DNA of 18,184 bases from Clostridiaceae bacterium (GCA_012798865.1 JAAZMK010000028.1:1-18184), one strand, 5' to 3'; positions 7,945-15,031 are shown, counted from the first letter of the stretch. The notes: generated from the letters alone by a model not told the origin. Numbers and translations: made by a program.

Positions 7945-7967
7945 AAAGCTAAAGGATGGATCGACAA

Positions 7968-9329
7968 ATGTCAAAAAGAAAAAGGGTCATCTTGTTAATC
8001 GTGGCGGGCGTTCTTGTGCTCGCCGTCTTCATGATTCTCCTTTTTGAATTTGTGCTTTTTCCGGGTCGAAAGAGTGTAGCGCTTCCGCCACTACCCGGTC
8101 TCGCTTCATCAGCAGCAGAATGCGATCCCGAACTTTTGGCGCCCGGCATCAGGAAGATTATGAAAAATCGCCTTTCGACATCGGTTATTGTATATGGAGA
8201 GCAGGTGGACGGTCTTTTGGCGAGCTCCTACGAGACATCGGAGCGGCGCGGTTTTCCGGGTACAAAGACGACGAGTATCCTTGCAGGCGATCAGATTCGA
8301 TATGGCAGGGTGCTTGTCAAAATGAATGAACGCTCTGCGTTTTTCGATTGGGCAGACGATTTTGATCGGGCATTTCGCCCGAAAGGATCAGGATTTCACG
8401 CCACCGCAATCAGGAGTATAGAACAGAACGCGAGTTCTTCCAATGAGGCGGAGATAACCGAATCGAATGTTGACAGAGGTCGCGATGACTCGCCCGTCGA
8501 GTATGAGCCTGTCAATGTGCACTGGAGCGTGACGCTTTCATATGCGCGGGCGCTCTTGGAAGGTTATCAGAAGTTCGGCGGACGGCGACTTGAGAATCGT
8601 ATACGCGCAGAAGCCGATAGATTGCTCCCGTTATTTCGTGATGGTAAAACGGACGACGAATTGCTTGCCGGACCGCGCATGCTTTTGGCTCTCGATGAAT
8701 GGGATAACCCGCTGCCCGGCTCAACGCCGGAACCGGGACAAGATGCTCCGGTCGAGCATAGTCCCGGCACATATCTTGCCGATGTGGATTTGTGGGCACT
8801 GTCGGCATTCGCGCGGTTTGATCCTGCTTGGGCATCCATTGCAAATGAATGGCGAGAGATTGTGGAAAACGCTGTACTTGAAAGCCGCCTTCCGTTATAC
8901 GCATCAGCCTACAGGAGCGATACGTCGAGTTACCTTGCCGTTACGGGCGGCGGTGTGATGTCGTCTCTTAGAGAGCAACTGGAGATTGCCGTCCATTTGG
9001 CGGAAGTCGGAGTTGTTCACCGTGACTTATTGTCTTTTATTCGATCGGCACTGCGCGATGACAAGAGATTGCCGTCGGGATGGAATCCTGTAACAGGCAG
9101 TCCGTCCGGACAGTCGGCTTCATCATGTGATTATGCGTTGGCGCTTATACTTGGTCGCGTAGCCGGTGACACTCTTCTGATTGAATCGGCACGCGATGTG
9201 ATGATGCGGCAATATGCTGGAAGTCAGACGAGCGATATTTTCGGCGGTTGGTATCGACCCGGTTCAACGTCGTATACATATCGGCTCGTAGCGGAAGATA
9301 ACACTGCCGTCCTGTTGGCGCTCCGCTAG
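7968..9329 (+). CDS. Membrane-anchored protein, possible GH8-like six-hairpin fold
   Basis: I do not firmly recognise this gene. ATG 7968 is preferred over ATG 7956 because AAAGGATGG (7951-7959) then lies 8 bases away; this gives 453 residues. Basic residues 3-6 and a hydrophobic helix (about 7-29) form an uncleaved signal anchor, placing the rest outside the cell. A linker rich in Ser, Glu and Asn (151-178) splits the extracellular part. Several segments resemble glycoside hydrolase family 8 (BcsZ-like alpha/alpha barrels): GDQIRYGRVLVKMNERSAFF at 107-126 recalls the SEGQGYGM region, ADVDLWALSAF at 271-281 recalls the DADLW motif with the catalytic base, and WNPVTGSPSGQSASSCDYA at 382-400 recalls the C-terminal helices. 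Asp108 stands near where the acid Glu is expected, so activity is doubtful. The gene is a single unit between divergent tmcAL and pta. Coding status is sure; the fold is an inference from motifs only. Confidence 0.85.
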   Translation: MSKRKRVILLIVAGVLVLAVFMILLFEFVLFPGRKSVALPPLPGLASSAAECDPELLAPGIRKIMKNRLSTSVIVYGEQVDGLLASSYETSERRGFPGTKTTSILAGDQIRYGRVLVKMNERSAFFDWADDFDRAFRPKGSGFHATAIRSIEQNASSSNEAEITESNVDRGRDDSPVEYEPVNVHWSVTLSYARALLEGYQKFGGRRLENRIRAEADRLLPLFRDGKTDDELLAGPRMLLALDEWDNPLPGSTPEPGQDAPVEHSPGTYLADVDLWALSAFARFDPAWASIANEWREIVENAVLESRLPLYASAYRSDTSSYLAVTGGGVMSSLREQLEIAVHLAEVGVVHRDLLSFIRSALRDDKRLPSGWNPVTGSPSGQSASSCDYALALILGRVAGDTLLIESARDVMMRQYAGSQTSDIFGGWYRPGSTSYTYRLVAEDNTAVLLALR

Positions 9330-9367
9330 CGAGTAAAGAACGGTCCGCTGTTTAGGGCTCTCCTCGC

Positions 9368-9394
9368 TGCCGTATGCTATAATTCAAAACGGCA
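9368..9394 (+). promoter_or_regulatory. pta promoter with flanking inverted repeat
   Basis: TATAAT at 9378-9383 is preceded by TGC, an extended -10. The position of a -35 (9355-9360, GGGCTC) is poor. The -10 lies inside an inverted repeat, TGCCGT (9368-9373) and ACGGCA (9389-9394), 15 bases apart. That arrangement could be an operator covering the -10 and start site. The predicted start near 9390 leaves about 47 bases before pta. Confidence 0.55.
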
Positions 9395-9436
9395 ATTAAA
9401 CGCATTATCTTAGCGAAAGAGGGGAAGATAAAAGGC

Positions 9437-10432
9437 ATGAATTTTATGGGCAGAGTCACGTCGAAGGCGCGCGCAAATCGAAAGACCATCGTGTTGCCTG
9501 AAAGCAAGGACAGACGTGTGATCGAAGCCGCAGAATATGTTATTTCGGAAGGTATCGCCAATATTATCCTGATCGGGAATCGCGGTGAAGTCACCGAAGC
9601 GTTTCCCGATGTCAATCTCGAAGGGGCGACCTTTATAGAACCGACCATATCGGAGCATCTAGATGAGATGGTGAGTACGTATTATGAGTTGCGCAAACAT
9701 AAAGGCGTAACGATGGAACAAGCGAAGGCGGCGATGCTTCAACCGACGCCGTTCGGTGTGATGCTTGTCAAGATCGGACTGGCGGACGGACTCGTGGCGG
9801 GCGCCGTTAACACGACGGCCGATACATTGAGACCCGCGTTGCAGATTCTCCGCACGAAACCCGGTACAAAACTCGTCTCAGCCTTTTTCCTGGTGGTCAG
9901 CCCTCACAGCTGTTACGGAAAAGACGGCATGGTGTTGATGTCCGACTGCGCGCTGAATCTCGATCCTTCTCCTGAAGAGTTGTCAGAGATCGCCATTTCA
10001 TCTGCGCGCACGTGGCAGACATTGACGGGAACAGAAGCACGCGTCGCGCTTCTTTCGTACTCAAGCTACGGGAGCGGTAAAGGGGAGAGCCCCAAGAAAG
10101 TAGCCGAAGCGGTAAGACTCGCCAAAGAAAAAGCGCCCGATCTTACGATTGACGGCGAGCTTCAGGCTGACGCCGCCCTTGTCCCCGCTGTTGCGGATTT
10201 CAAGACTCCAGGCAGCGCCATCGCGGGGCATGCGAACTGTCTCATATTCCCTGATCTCGATTCCGCCAATATCGGATATAAACTTGTACAGCGGCTGGGG
10301 GGCGCCGAGGCCTATGGTCCGATGTTGCAGGGGATCGGCAAGCCTGTAAATGACTTGTCGCGCGGATGCGAGACGCGTGATATTATCGGTGTCATCGGGC
10401 TGACGTGCATACAAGCGCAGGAAGAATCATAA
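9437..10432 (+). CDS. pta: Phosphate acetyltransferase
   Basis: This cytosolic enzyme converts acetyl-CoA and phosphate to acetyl phosphate and CoA, the first step of acetate fermentation. At 331 residues it is the short class that lacks the N-terminal regulatory domains of long enterobacterial Pta. Family segments include IVLPES at 18-23, QPTPFGVMLVKIGLADGLV at 102-120, SYSSYGSGKG at 207-216, DGELQADAAL at 239-248, NCLIFPDLDSANIGYKL at 267-283 and GPMLQG at 294-299. The start ATG 9437 gives the normal N-terminus (MNFMGRV) and has AGAGGGG at 9418-9424 upstream; ATG 9446 is a weaker alternative. The stop is 67 bases before ackA, and the two act in sequence. A promoter lies ahead of each gene, so they may be expressed both together and apart. 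Confidence 0.97.
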   Translation: MNFMGRVTSKARANRKTIVLPESKDRRVIEAAEYVISEGIANIILIGNRGEVTEAFPDVNLEGATFIEPTISEHLDEMVSTYYELRKHKGVTMEQAKAAMLQPTPFGVMLVKIGLADGLVAGAVNTTADTLRPALQILRTKPGTKLVSAFFLVVSPHSCYGKDGMVLMSDCALNLDPSPEELSEIAISSARTWQTLTGTEARVALLSYSSYGSGKGESPKKVAEAVRLAKEKAPDLTIDGELQADAALVPAVADFKTPGSAIAGHANCLIFPDLDSANIGYKLVQRLGGAEAYGPMLQGIGKPVNDLSRGCETRDIIGVIGLTCIQAQEES

Positions 10433-10451
10433 AGGTGTTCAACCTTTATGA
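10427..10451. promoter_or_regulatory. Perfect 10-bp palindrome between pta and ackA
   Basis: TCATAAAGGT (10427-10436) and ACCTTTATGA (10442-10451) are exact complements around a five-base spacer (GTTCA). It begins at the pta stop codon and ends two bases before the TATAAT of the ackA promoter, so it covers the -35 and spacer region. It looks like an operator. As RNA it could also form a stem-loop at the end of pta, but it lacks a following U run, so a terminator is unlikely. Confidence 0.65.
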
Positions 10452-10453
10452 CC

Positions 10454-10459
10454 TATAAT
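10454..10459 (+). promoter_or_regulatory. -10 element of the ackA promoter
   Basis: A perfect TATAAT lies 40 bases before the ackA start. No clear -35 is found 16-18 bases upstream (AAAGGT region), and there is no TGn extension, so a factor bound to the adjacent palindrome may be needed. Confidence 0.5.
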
Positions 10460-10499
10460 AGCTATATAGAACACATACATAGAAAAGACAGGAGTCACC

Positions 10500-11702
10500 A
10501 TGAAAATTCTCGTTATCAACTCAGGCAGTTCATCGCTCAAGTATCAATTGTTCGACTATGAAAAAAGAAATGTCATCGCCAAAGGACTATGCGAAAGAAT
10601 CGGGATCGCGGATTCGCATTTTAAGCACGAAGACGCATCTGGGCGTGTTATCAATGAGGGGCGTTCATTTGAATCGCACAGCGATGCCGTGCGCACGATG
10701 ATTGACACATTGCTCGATCCGGAAGCCGCCGTCATCGAGAGTCTCGAAGAGATCGCTGCGGTCGGTCACCGCATTGTCCATGGAGGACCTTATTTTTCAA
10801 AGCCAACGGAGATGACAGAGGCGAGCAAAGACGCTGTCCGCAAATGCTACCCTTGGAGTCCGCTTCACAACCCTGCAAATTTGACCGGCGTCGAAGTTTG
10901 TGAGAAGTTGATGCCCGGTATTCCCCAAGTAGGTGTGTTTGATACGGCTTTTCATCAGACGATGCCGTCGGAAGCGTATATGTATGGACTCCCGTATCGT
11001 TATTACAAGGAACACAATGTTCGCCGCTACGGTTTCCACGGGACTTCGCACGCGTTTGTCGCGCGCCGTGCGGCTGAACTGACTCAATGCGGAGGAGATA
11101 AGCATCGTCTTATCACGTGCCATCTCGGCAACGGTTCCTCCTTCGCCGCCGTCAAAGGCGGAAAGTGTATCGACACATCGATGGGATTGACGCCGCTTGA
11201 GGGCATCATGATGGGAACGCGTTGCGGAAGTATCGATCCCGCGATTGTCTCGTTTATCGCGAAACTTGACGGCGACGAGGCGAAAGATGTCGATTACATT
11301 ATGAACCATGAGAGCGGCGTTCGCGGGATTTCCGGAGTCAGTTCCGATTTCCGCGATTTGCATGCCGCCGCCTCTCAGGGCAATGACCGCGCGAAACTCG
11401 CTCTCCGTATGTTTTGCTATCAGGCAATCAAAATTATCGGTTCCTATATCGCGGCGCTTGGCGGGGTCGATACAATCGTCTTCACGGCAGGTATCGGCGA
11501 AAATGACGATGTCGTGCGTCGGACGATCTGCGACGGTTTTTGCTACCTCGGTTTGAACATTGATGAAGAGCTCAATCGCTCGACGCACGGCAAGGAAGTG
11601 AGAATTTCCACCGATGACTCGAGCGTTGAAGTCTTTGTTATCCCGACAAATGAGGAGCTGTCGATTGCCATTCAGACGGTAGAGGTTTTAGGACTCGCTT
11701 AA
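10500..11702 (+). CDS. ackA: Acetate kinase
   Basis: This enzyme transfers the phosphate of acetyl phosphate to ADP, yielding acetate and ATP. It has 400 residues, the normal length. Residues known from the Methanosarcina enzyme are all present at nearly the same numbers: Asn7 in INSGSSSLK, Arg91 in GHRIVHGG, Asp148 in FDTAFHQTMP, His180 in YGFHGTSH, Arg241 in MGTRCGS, and Glu385 in IPTNEEL. The nucleotide-binding segments HLGNGSS (208-214) and TAGIGEND (329-336) are intact. In the MGTR segment relatives mostly read MGTRSGDLDP or similar; here it is MGTRCGSIDP, with Ser replacing the usual Asp. The start ATG 10500 has CAGGAG at 10489-10494. proS follows after 36 bases without a terminator, so read-through is likely. 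Confidence 0.98.
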   Translation: MKILVINSGSSSLKYQLFDYEKRNVIAKGLCERIGIADSHFKHEDASGRVINEGRSFESHSDAVRTMIDTLLDPEAAVIESLEEIAAVGHRIVHGGPYFSKPTEMTEASKDAVRKCYPWSPLHNPANLTGVEVCEKLMPGIPQVGVFDTAFHQTMPSEAYMYGLPYRYYKEHNVRRYGFHGTSHAFVARRAAELTQCGGDKHRLITCHLGNGSSFAAVKGGKCIDTSMGLTPLEGIMMGTRCGSIDPAIVSFIAKLDGDEAKDVDYIMNHESGVRGISGVSSDFRDLHAAASQGNDRAKLALRMFCYQAIKIIGSYIAALGGVDTIVFTAGIGENDDVVRRTICDGFCYLGLNIDEELNRSTHGKEVRISTDDSSVEVFVIPTNEELSIAIQTVEVLGLA

Positions 11703-11738
11703 ATTATCGTTGGAATATCTTTATCAGGAGATACGACC

Positions 11739-13178
11739 TTGAGTAAAATTGAAAAATTCGTTGAATCAATCACGCCGCGTGATGAAGATTTCGCACGCTG
11801 GTATACCGACATTTGTCTCGGTGCGGAGCTTTGTTCGTATTCGTCTGTACGCGGCTGCATCATTTTGCGCCCTTACGGGTATGCGATTTGGGAACTCATC
11901 ACTCTGGAACTCGACCGCCGTTTTAAGGACACTGGTCACCAGAACGTGATGATGCCGCTCTTTATCCCTGAGAGCATGCTCCAAAAGGAAAAGGATCATG
12001 TTGAGGGTTTTGCGCCGGAGGTCGCTTGGGTGACACACGGCGGAGAGACGCCTCTTACGGAACGACTCTGTGTTCGTCCGACGTCGGAAGTACTTTTCTG
12101 TGACCATTACGCCGAGATTATCCAAAGCTGGCGCGATCTGCCGAAGTTGTATAACCAGTGGGTTTCCGTCGTTCGATGGGAGAAGACAACGCGTCCGTTT
12201 CTTCGTACGCGCGAGTTCTTCTGGCAGGAAGGTCATACGGCGCACGCGACGAAAGAGGATGCGGTGGAGGAAACGCTCCGGATGCTCGACGTTTACGAGG
12301 AGTTCTATCGTAATGCCCTTGCCATCCCCGTTCTAAAGGGACTCAAGAGTGAATCGGAAAAATTCGCCGGCGCCGTTGAAACGTATACGGTTGAGGCGAT
12401 GATGCACGACGGTAAGGCGTTGCAAGCGGGAACGAGTCACTACCTCGGCGACGGTTTTGCAAAGGCGTTCAATATTCAATACACGGATAAAGACAATCAG
12501 CTACGCTATGTCCATCAGACTTCGTGGGGAGTATCTTCGCGTTCGATCGGCGGTCTGATCATGGTTCACGGCGATGACGAAGGTCTTGTGTTGCCTCCCG
12601 CCGTCGCACCGATACAGGTCGTCATCATCCCGATCGCCACACATAAAGAAGGTGTTCTCGAGGAGGCGACGAAACTGAGAGACGTCCTGAAATGTACCGG
12701 ACTGCGCGTGTTCCTTGATGACAGCGACCGGATGCCTGGCTGGAAATTCTCCGAGCACGAGATGAAAGGTGTTCCGATTCGACTCGAGATCGGACCGCGC
12801 GATATTGCAAAAAATCAGTGTGTCGCCGTATTTCGCGACAATCGTGAGAAAGTGTTCATCGCGCTTGATCGCGTCGCGGAAGAGGTTCCCGCTCTCTTGG
12901 ATGCCCTTCACGACAGGATGCTTGAGCGTGCAGAGAGGAGTATGAGAGAACGTATCTACGACGTCGAGCGACTCGATGCTTTTGTGCGTACGATGGAAGA
13001 GAAACCGGGATTTATCCGTGCCTCTTGGTGTGGTTCCGCCGAGTGTGAAGCAGAGATCAAAGAGTTGACGACGGCGACCTCGCGGTGCATTGAAGAAGGT
13101 GTTGACGTAGAGGGGCGCGTCTGTGTCGTGTGCGGCAAAAAGGCACAATGCTCTGTCTTCTGGGGCAAAGCGTATTAA
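11739..13178 (+). CDS. proS: Prolyl-tRNA synthetase, archaeal/eukaryotic type
   Basis: This class II synthetase charges tRNA-Pro. At 479 residues it is the shorter archaeal/eukaryotic-like type, lacking the editing insertion of the roughly 570-residue bacterial type. Motif 2 is in RWEKTTRPFLRTREFFWQEG (146-165) and motif 3 in GLIMVHGDDEGLVLPP (272-287). Segment RPTSEVLF at 113-120 is typical. An anticodon-binding domain runs from about 291 to 400. The C-terminal zinc domain has four Cys at 431, 436, 462 and 465, and the chain ends in the Tyr characteristic of this type. The start is TTG 11739, supported by CAGGAG at 11725-11730 with an 8-base spacer. This type occurs in a number of Clostridia, so it need not be a recent transfer; whether the bacterial-type gene also exists elsewhere cannot be seen here. 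Confidence 0.96.
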   Translation: MSKIEKFVESITPRDEDFARWYTDICLGAELCSYSSVRGCIILRPYGYAIWELITLELDRRFKDTGHQNVMMPLFIPESMLQKEKDHVEGFAPEVAWVTHGGETPLTERLCVRPTSEVLFCDHYAEIIQSWRDLPKLYNQWVSVVRWEKTTRPFLRTREFFWQEGHTAHATKEDAVEETLRMLDVYEEFYRNALAIPVLKGLKSESEKFAGAVETYTVEAMMHDGKALQAGTSHYLGDGFAKAFNIQYTDKDNQLRYVHQTSWGVSSRSIGGLIMVHGDDEGLVLPPAVAPIQVVIIPIATHKEGVLEEATKLRDVLKCTGLRVFLDDSDRMPGWKFSEHEMKGVPIRLEIGPRDIAKNQCVAVFRDNREKVFIALDRVAEEVPALLDALHDRMLERAERSMRERIYDVERLDAFVRTMEEKPGFIRASWCGSAECEAEIKELTTATSRCIEEGVDVEGRVCVVCGKKAQCSVFWGKAY

Positions 13179-13193
13179 GGAGAGCTCTGGCAT

Positions 13194-14138
13194 ATGACCT
13201 GCATTCCCGACACATCTTTATCGGTAGAAAATAAGCGGTCGACGGACAAGCGCGGAAGTCGCGCTTGCGACATGGCTACTCTGCCGATCGGGGTATTTGA
13301 TTCGGGAATTGGCGGTTTGACCGTCCTGAAAATGCTGCTTGATGCATTTCCTGCCGAGTCATTTCTTTACTTCGGCGATCTTGGTCGTTCGCCGTATGGC
13401 TCGAAAGCTGCCGACACGGTGCGGCGATACGCCGTGCAGATTACCGATTTTCTTCTGAAAAAGGGAGTCAAAATGATCGTCATCGCCTGCAATACGGCAA
13501 GCGCAGTCGCCGGAGATGATGTGAGAAACCGCGCGCATCCCATTCCCGTGATTGAAGTTGTTAGGTGCGGAGCGAAAATGGCGCTTGAGATGATTCCGGA
13601 GGAGCACCGCAAAAGTGCACGTATCGGCATTCTCGGAACCGACACGACGGTAAAGAGTGATGTCTACGTGAATAGAATTCATGAGCTCGCACTGAAAAAC
13701 GGGTTGACACAACCCGATATCCGCCAGCAAGCTTGTCCGCTATTCGTCCCGCTCGTCGAAGAGGGGTGGTGGAAGGGTGAAGTCACAGAGAAAGTGGCTG
13801 AGAATTATCTAGGAGCGATGAAGTCATTCGATCCACACGTTGTCATTCTTGGCTGTACGCATTTCCCTCTGTTGGCAGATCCGATCGCGCGAGCACTTCC
13901 GGAAGGAACCGCTTTGACCGATTGCGCACCCGCCGTTGTGGATGAAGTGAGGTCGATATTAATTAATCGCGGTTGGAATGCCGCTGACGTCAATGTCGCT
14001 GTGGAAGAGTCAAATCGCACTAAAACTGTTTTTTACTGCAGTGACACAAGTGATACGTTCAGGCGTCAGGCTGAGCGATTTCTTGACATGCCTATCGAAT
14101 TCGTACATCATGTTGACTTGGAGACATGCGAAGACTAG
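13194..14138 (+). CDS. murI: Glutamate racemase
   Basis: This enzyme converts L-glutamate to D-glutamate for peptidoglycan. Both catalytic cysteines are present: Cys99 in VIACNTASA and Cys221 in ILGCTHFPLL. The substrate loop IGVFDSGIGGL (32-42) holds Asp36 and Ser37. The segment YFGDLGRSPYGS (59-70) corresponds to the more usual YFGDTARVPYG. LGTDTTVKSDVY (147-158) and ACPLFVPLVEEGW (180-192) also fit. ATG 13194 has AAGGAG at 13178-13183 with a 10-base spacer and yields 314 residues, including about 30 extra at the N-terminus. ATG 13272 would give the usual length (288) but has a weak binding site. The proS stop overlaps this Shine-Dalgarno, so the genes form one operon with the DUF1934 gene. 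Confidence 0.96.
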   Translation: MTCIPDTSLSVENKRSTDKRGSRACDMATLPIGVFDSGIGGLTVLKMLLDAFPAESFLYFGDLGRSPYGSKAADTVRRYAVQITDFLLKKGVKMIVIACNTASAVAGDDVRNRAHPIPVIEVVRCGAKMALEMIPEEHRKSARIGILGTDTTVKSDVYVNRIHELALKNGLTQPDIRQQACPLFVPLVEEGWWKGEVTEKVAENYLGAMKSFDPHVVILGCTHFPLLADPIARALPEGTALTDCAPAVVDEVRSILINRGWNAADVNVAVEESNRTKTVFYCSDTSDTFRRQAERFLDMPIEFVHHVDLETCED

Positions 14139-14149
14139 GAGGAATTTCC

Positions 14150-14614
14150 GTGCTTTCAGCGGCAGATATTAATCGCGAAGCAATCATCAACTTGACGAGC
14201 AGTCAGTGGGCTGACGGTGAACAATTCGAGCCCGTTCGACTCATGACGCATGGACAACTCTCTTATCGCGAGCGCGAAAATGTCTGGAATGTCACTTACG
14301 ATGAAAGTGATGCGACGGGAATGCCTGTTACAAGAACGCGTCTTTCTCTCTTCCCTGATGGTCGCGTCGTGATGCGTCGAACCGGTGACGTCGAACTGGA
14401 AATTGAATTCGTAAAGGGAGACCAGCGCGTTGAGCAGAGACGCACGCCCTACGGTGTGATGAAATTTTCCGTCCTAACACATGAGGTGCGCGGCGAGATG
14501 ACGGAAGACGGCGGCAATATCGAGCTCGGTTATTCGCTCGGTCTCGACAATCGACATGCGATGAGTACGAAGCTCCATTTAGAGGTTCTGCCGGACAGAA
14601 TTGTGACGCCGTAA
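14150..14614 (+). CDS. DUF1934 (YwiB-like) protein
   Basis: This is a small protein of a conserved Bacillota family with a predicted calycin-like beta barrel and no settled biochemical role. GTG 14150 is chosen as start because AGGAGG lies at 14137-14142 with a 7-base spacer; this gives 154 residues, near the usual 140-150. An ATG at 14126 would overlap murI and lies before that site. Features matching the family are VTYDESDATGMPVTRTRLSL (48-67), a strand ending VMRRTGD (74-80), TPYGVMKFSVLTHEV (97-111) and the late strand pattern IELGYSLGLD. No signal peptide or membrane helix is seen. Its binding site overlaps the murI stop, so it is the last gene of the proS-murI unit. In B. subtilis ywiB lies next to argS, so the link with a synthetase operon recurs. 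Family assignment rests on pattern memory. Confidence 0.8.
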   Translation: MLSAADINREAIINLTSSQWADGEQFEPVRLMTHGQLSYRERENVWNVTYDESDATGMPVTRTRLSLFPDGRVVMRRTGDVELEIEFVKGDQRVEQRRTPYGVMKFSVLTHEVRGEMTEDGGNIELGYSLGLDNRHAMSTKLHLEVLPDRIVTP

Positions 14615-14625
14615 CGGATCGCCGT

Positions 14626-14654
14626 TTGACAGTTCCGCAAAGGTGAAGGATAAT
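14626..14654 (+). promoter_or_regulatory. Strong promoter for rpmF
   Basis: A consensus TTGACA (14626-14631) lies 17 bases before GATAAT (14649-14654). This is the best sigma-A-type promoter in the window and fits a ribosomal protein gene. Transcription should start near 14661, leaving a leader of about 93 bases. It begins 12 bases after the DUF1934 stop, with no terminator between. Confidence 0.75.
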
Positions 14655-14659
14655 ACATA

Positions 14660-14715
14660 AGGCGTCTCAAAAGGCGCCTCCGCAATAAAGACTTGTGCCT
14701 CGGACGGGAGGCGCA
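14660..14715 (+). promoter_or_regulatory. Possible alternative-pairing leader of rpmF
   Basis: The rpmF leader can pair in two exclusive ways. In one, AGGCG (14660-14664) pairs with CGCCT (14675-14679), and TGTGCCTC (14694-14701) pairs with GAGGCGCA (14708-14715, one G-U). In the other, GCGCCTCC (14674-14681) pairs with GGAGGCGC (14707-14714) across a 25-base loop. A ten-base direct repeat with one change (14659-14668 and 14671-14680) lies at the front. No U run follows, so control, if any, would act on translation or mRNA stability. This is a reading by eye, with no folding energy. Confidence 0.4.
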
Positions 14716-14753
14716 TATATCGTAAAAACTAACTCGGGGGAGGTGTACATACA

Positions 14754-14939
14754 ATGGCTGTTCCTAAGAGAAAATGGTCGAAAAAGAGATCGCGGACGCA
14801 CCGCGCCAACTGGAAGATTGATCCGGTCAACCTTTCGCGTTGTCCGCAGTGCAATGCGTTGAGAATGCCGCACATCGTTTGTAAGTCATGTGGGTATTAC
14901 GACGGACGCGAAGTCGTATCGGTCGACGACAACAAATAA
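14754..14939 (+). CDS. rpmF: 50S ribosomal protein L32
   Basis: This is a small protein of the large ribosomal subunit. Its 61 residues begin MAVPKRKWSKKR, the L32 signature, followed by a basic N-terminal half. Four cysteines (30, 33, 43, 46) form a CxxC...CxxC zinc ribbon, so this is the zinc-binding (C+) form. The start ATG has GGGGGAGGTG at 14736-14745, an unusually strong site. In most bacteria the DUF177/YceD gene precedes rpmF and plsX follows; here the DUF1934 gene precedes and der follows. It is expressed from its own promoter and ends before a long hairpin. Confidence 0.98.
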   Translation: MAVPKRKWSKKRSRTHRANWKIDPVNLSRCPQCNALRMPHIVCKSCGYYDGREVVSVDDNK

Positions 14940-14952
14940 TTGTACGATCAGC

Positions 14953-14998
14953 GTGAACGAAGGAGCAGCGCGCCAAAGGCACGTTGCTTTTTGTTCGC
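14953..14998 (+). terminator. Long hairpin with U run after rpmF
   Basis: The inner stem pairs AGCAGCGCGCC (14964-14974) with GGCACGTTGCT (14978-14988) around an AAA loop, with one G-U and one C-A mismatch. TTTTT follows at 14988-14992, as in an intrinsic terminator. The flanks also pair (14953-14962 with 14989-14998, several G-U pairs), so the full hairpin has about 20 paired positions. It lies 14 bases after rpmF and 33 bases before the chosen der start. I saw no good promoter between it and der, so partial read-through may feed der. Confidence 0.65.
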
Positions 14999-15031
14999 TC
15001 AGGGAAAAGTGAGGTAGTTGAGGTCATGAGC

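Noticed and set aside
10797..11588. 263-codon open frame on the minus strand inside ackA
   Set aside because: It lies wholly within a certain gene, has no family-like features I can see, and has an Arg/His/Ile-heavy composition typical of a shadow frame.
12501..13193. 230-codon minus-strand frame inside proS
   Set aside because: It is antisense to a clearly conserved gene and shows no recognisable motif.
14984..15031. TTG start for der giving 16 extra residues
   Set aside because: The TTG is inside the hairpin, has no ribosome binding site, and the extra residues are not part of the family.
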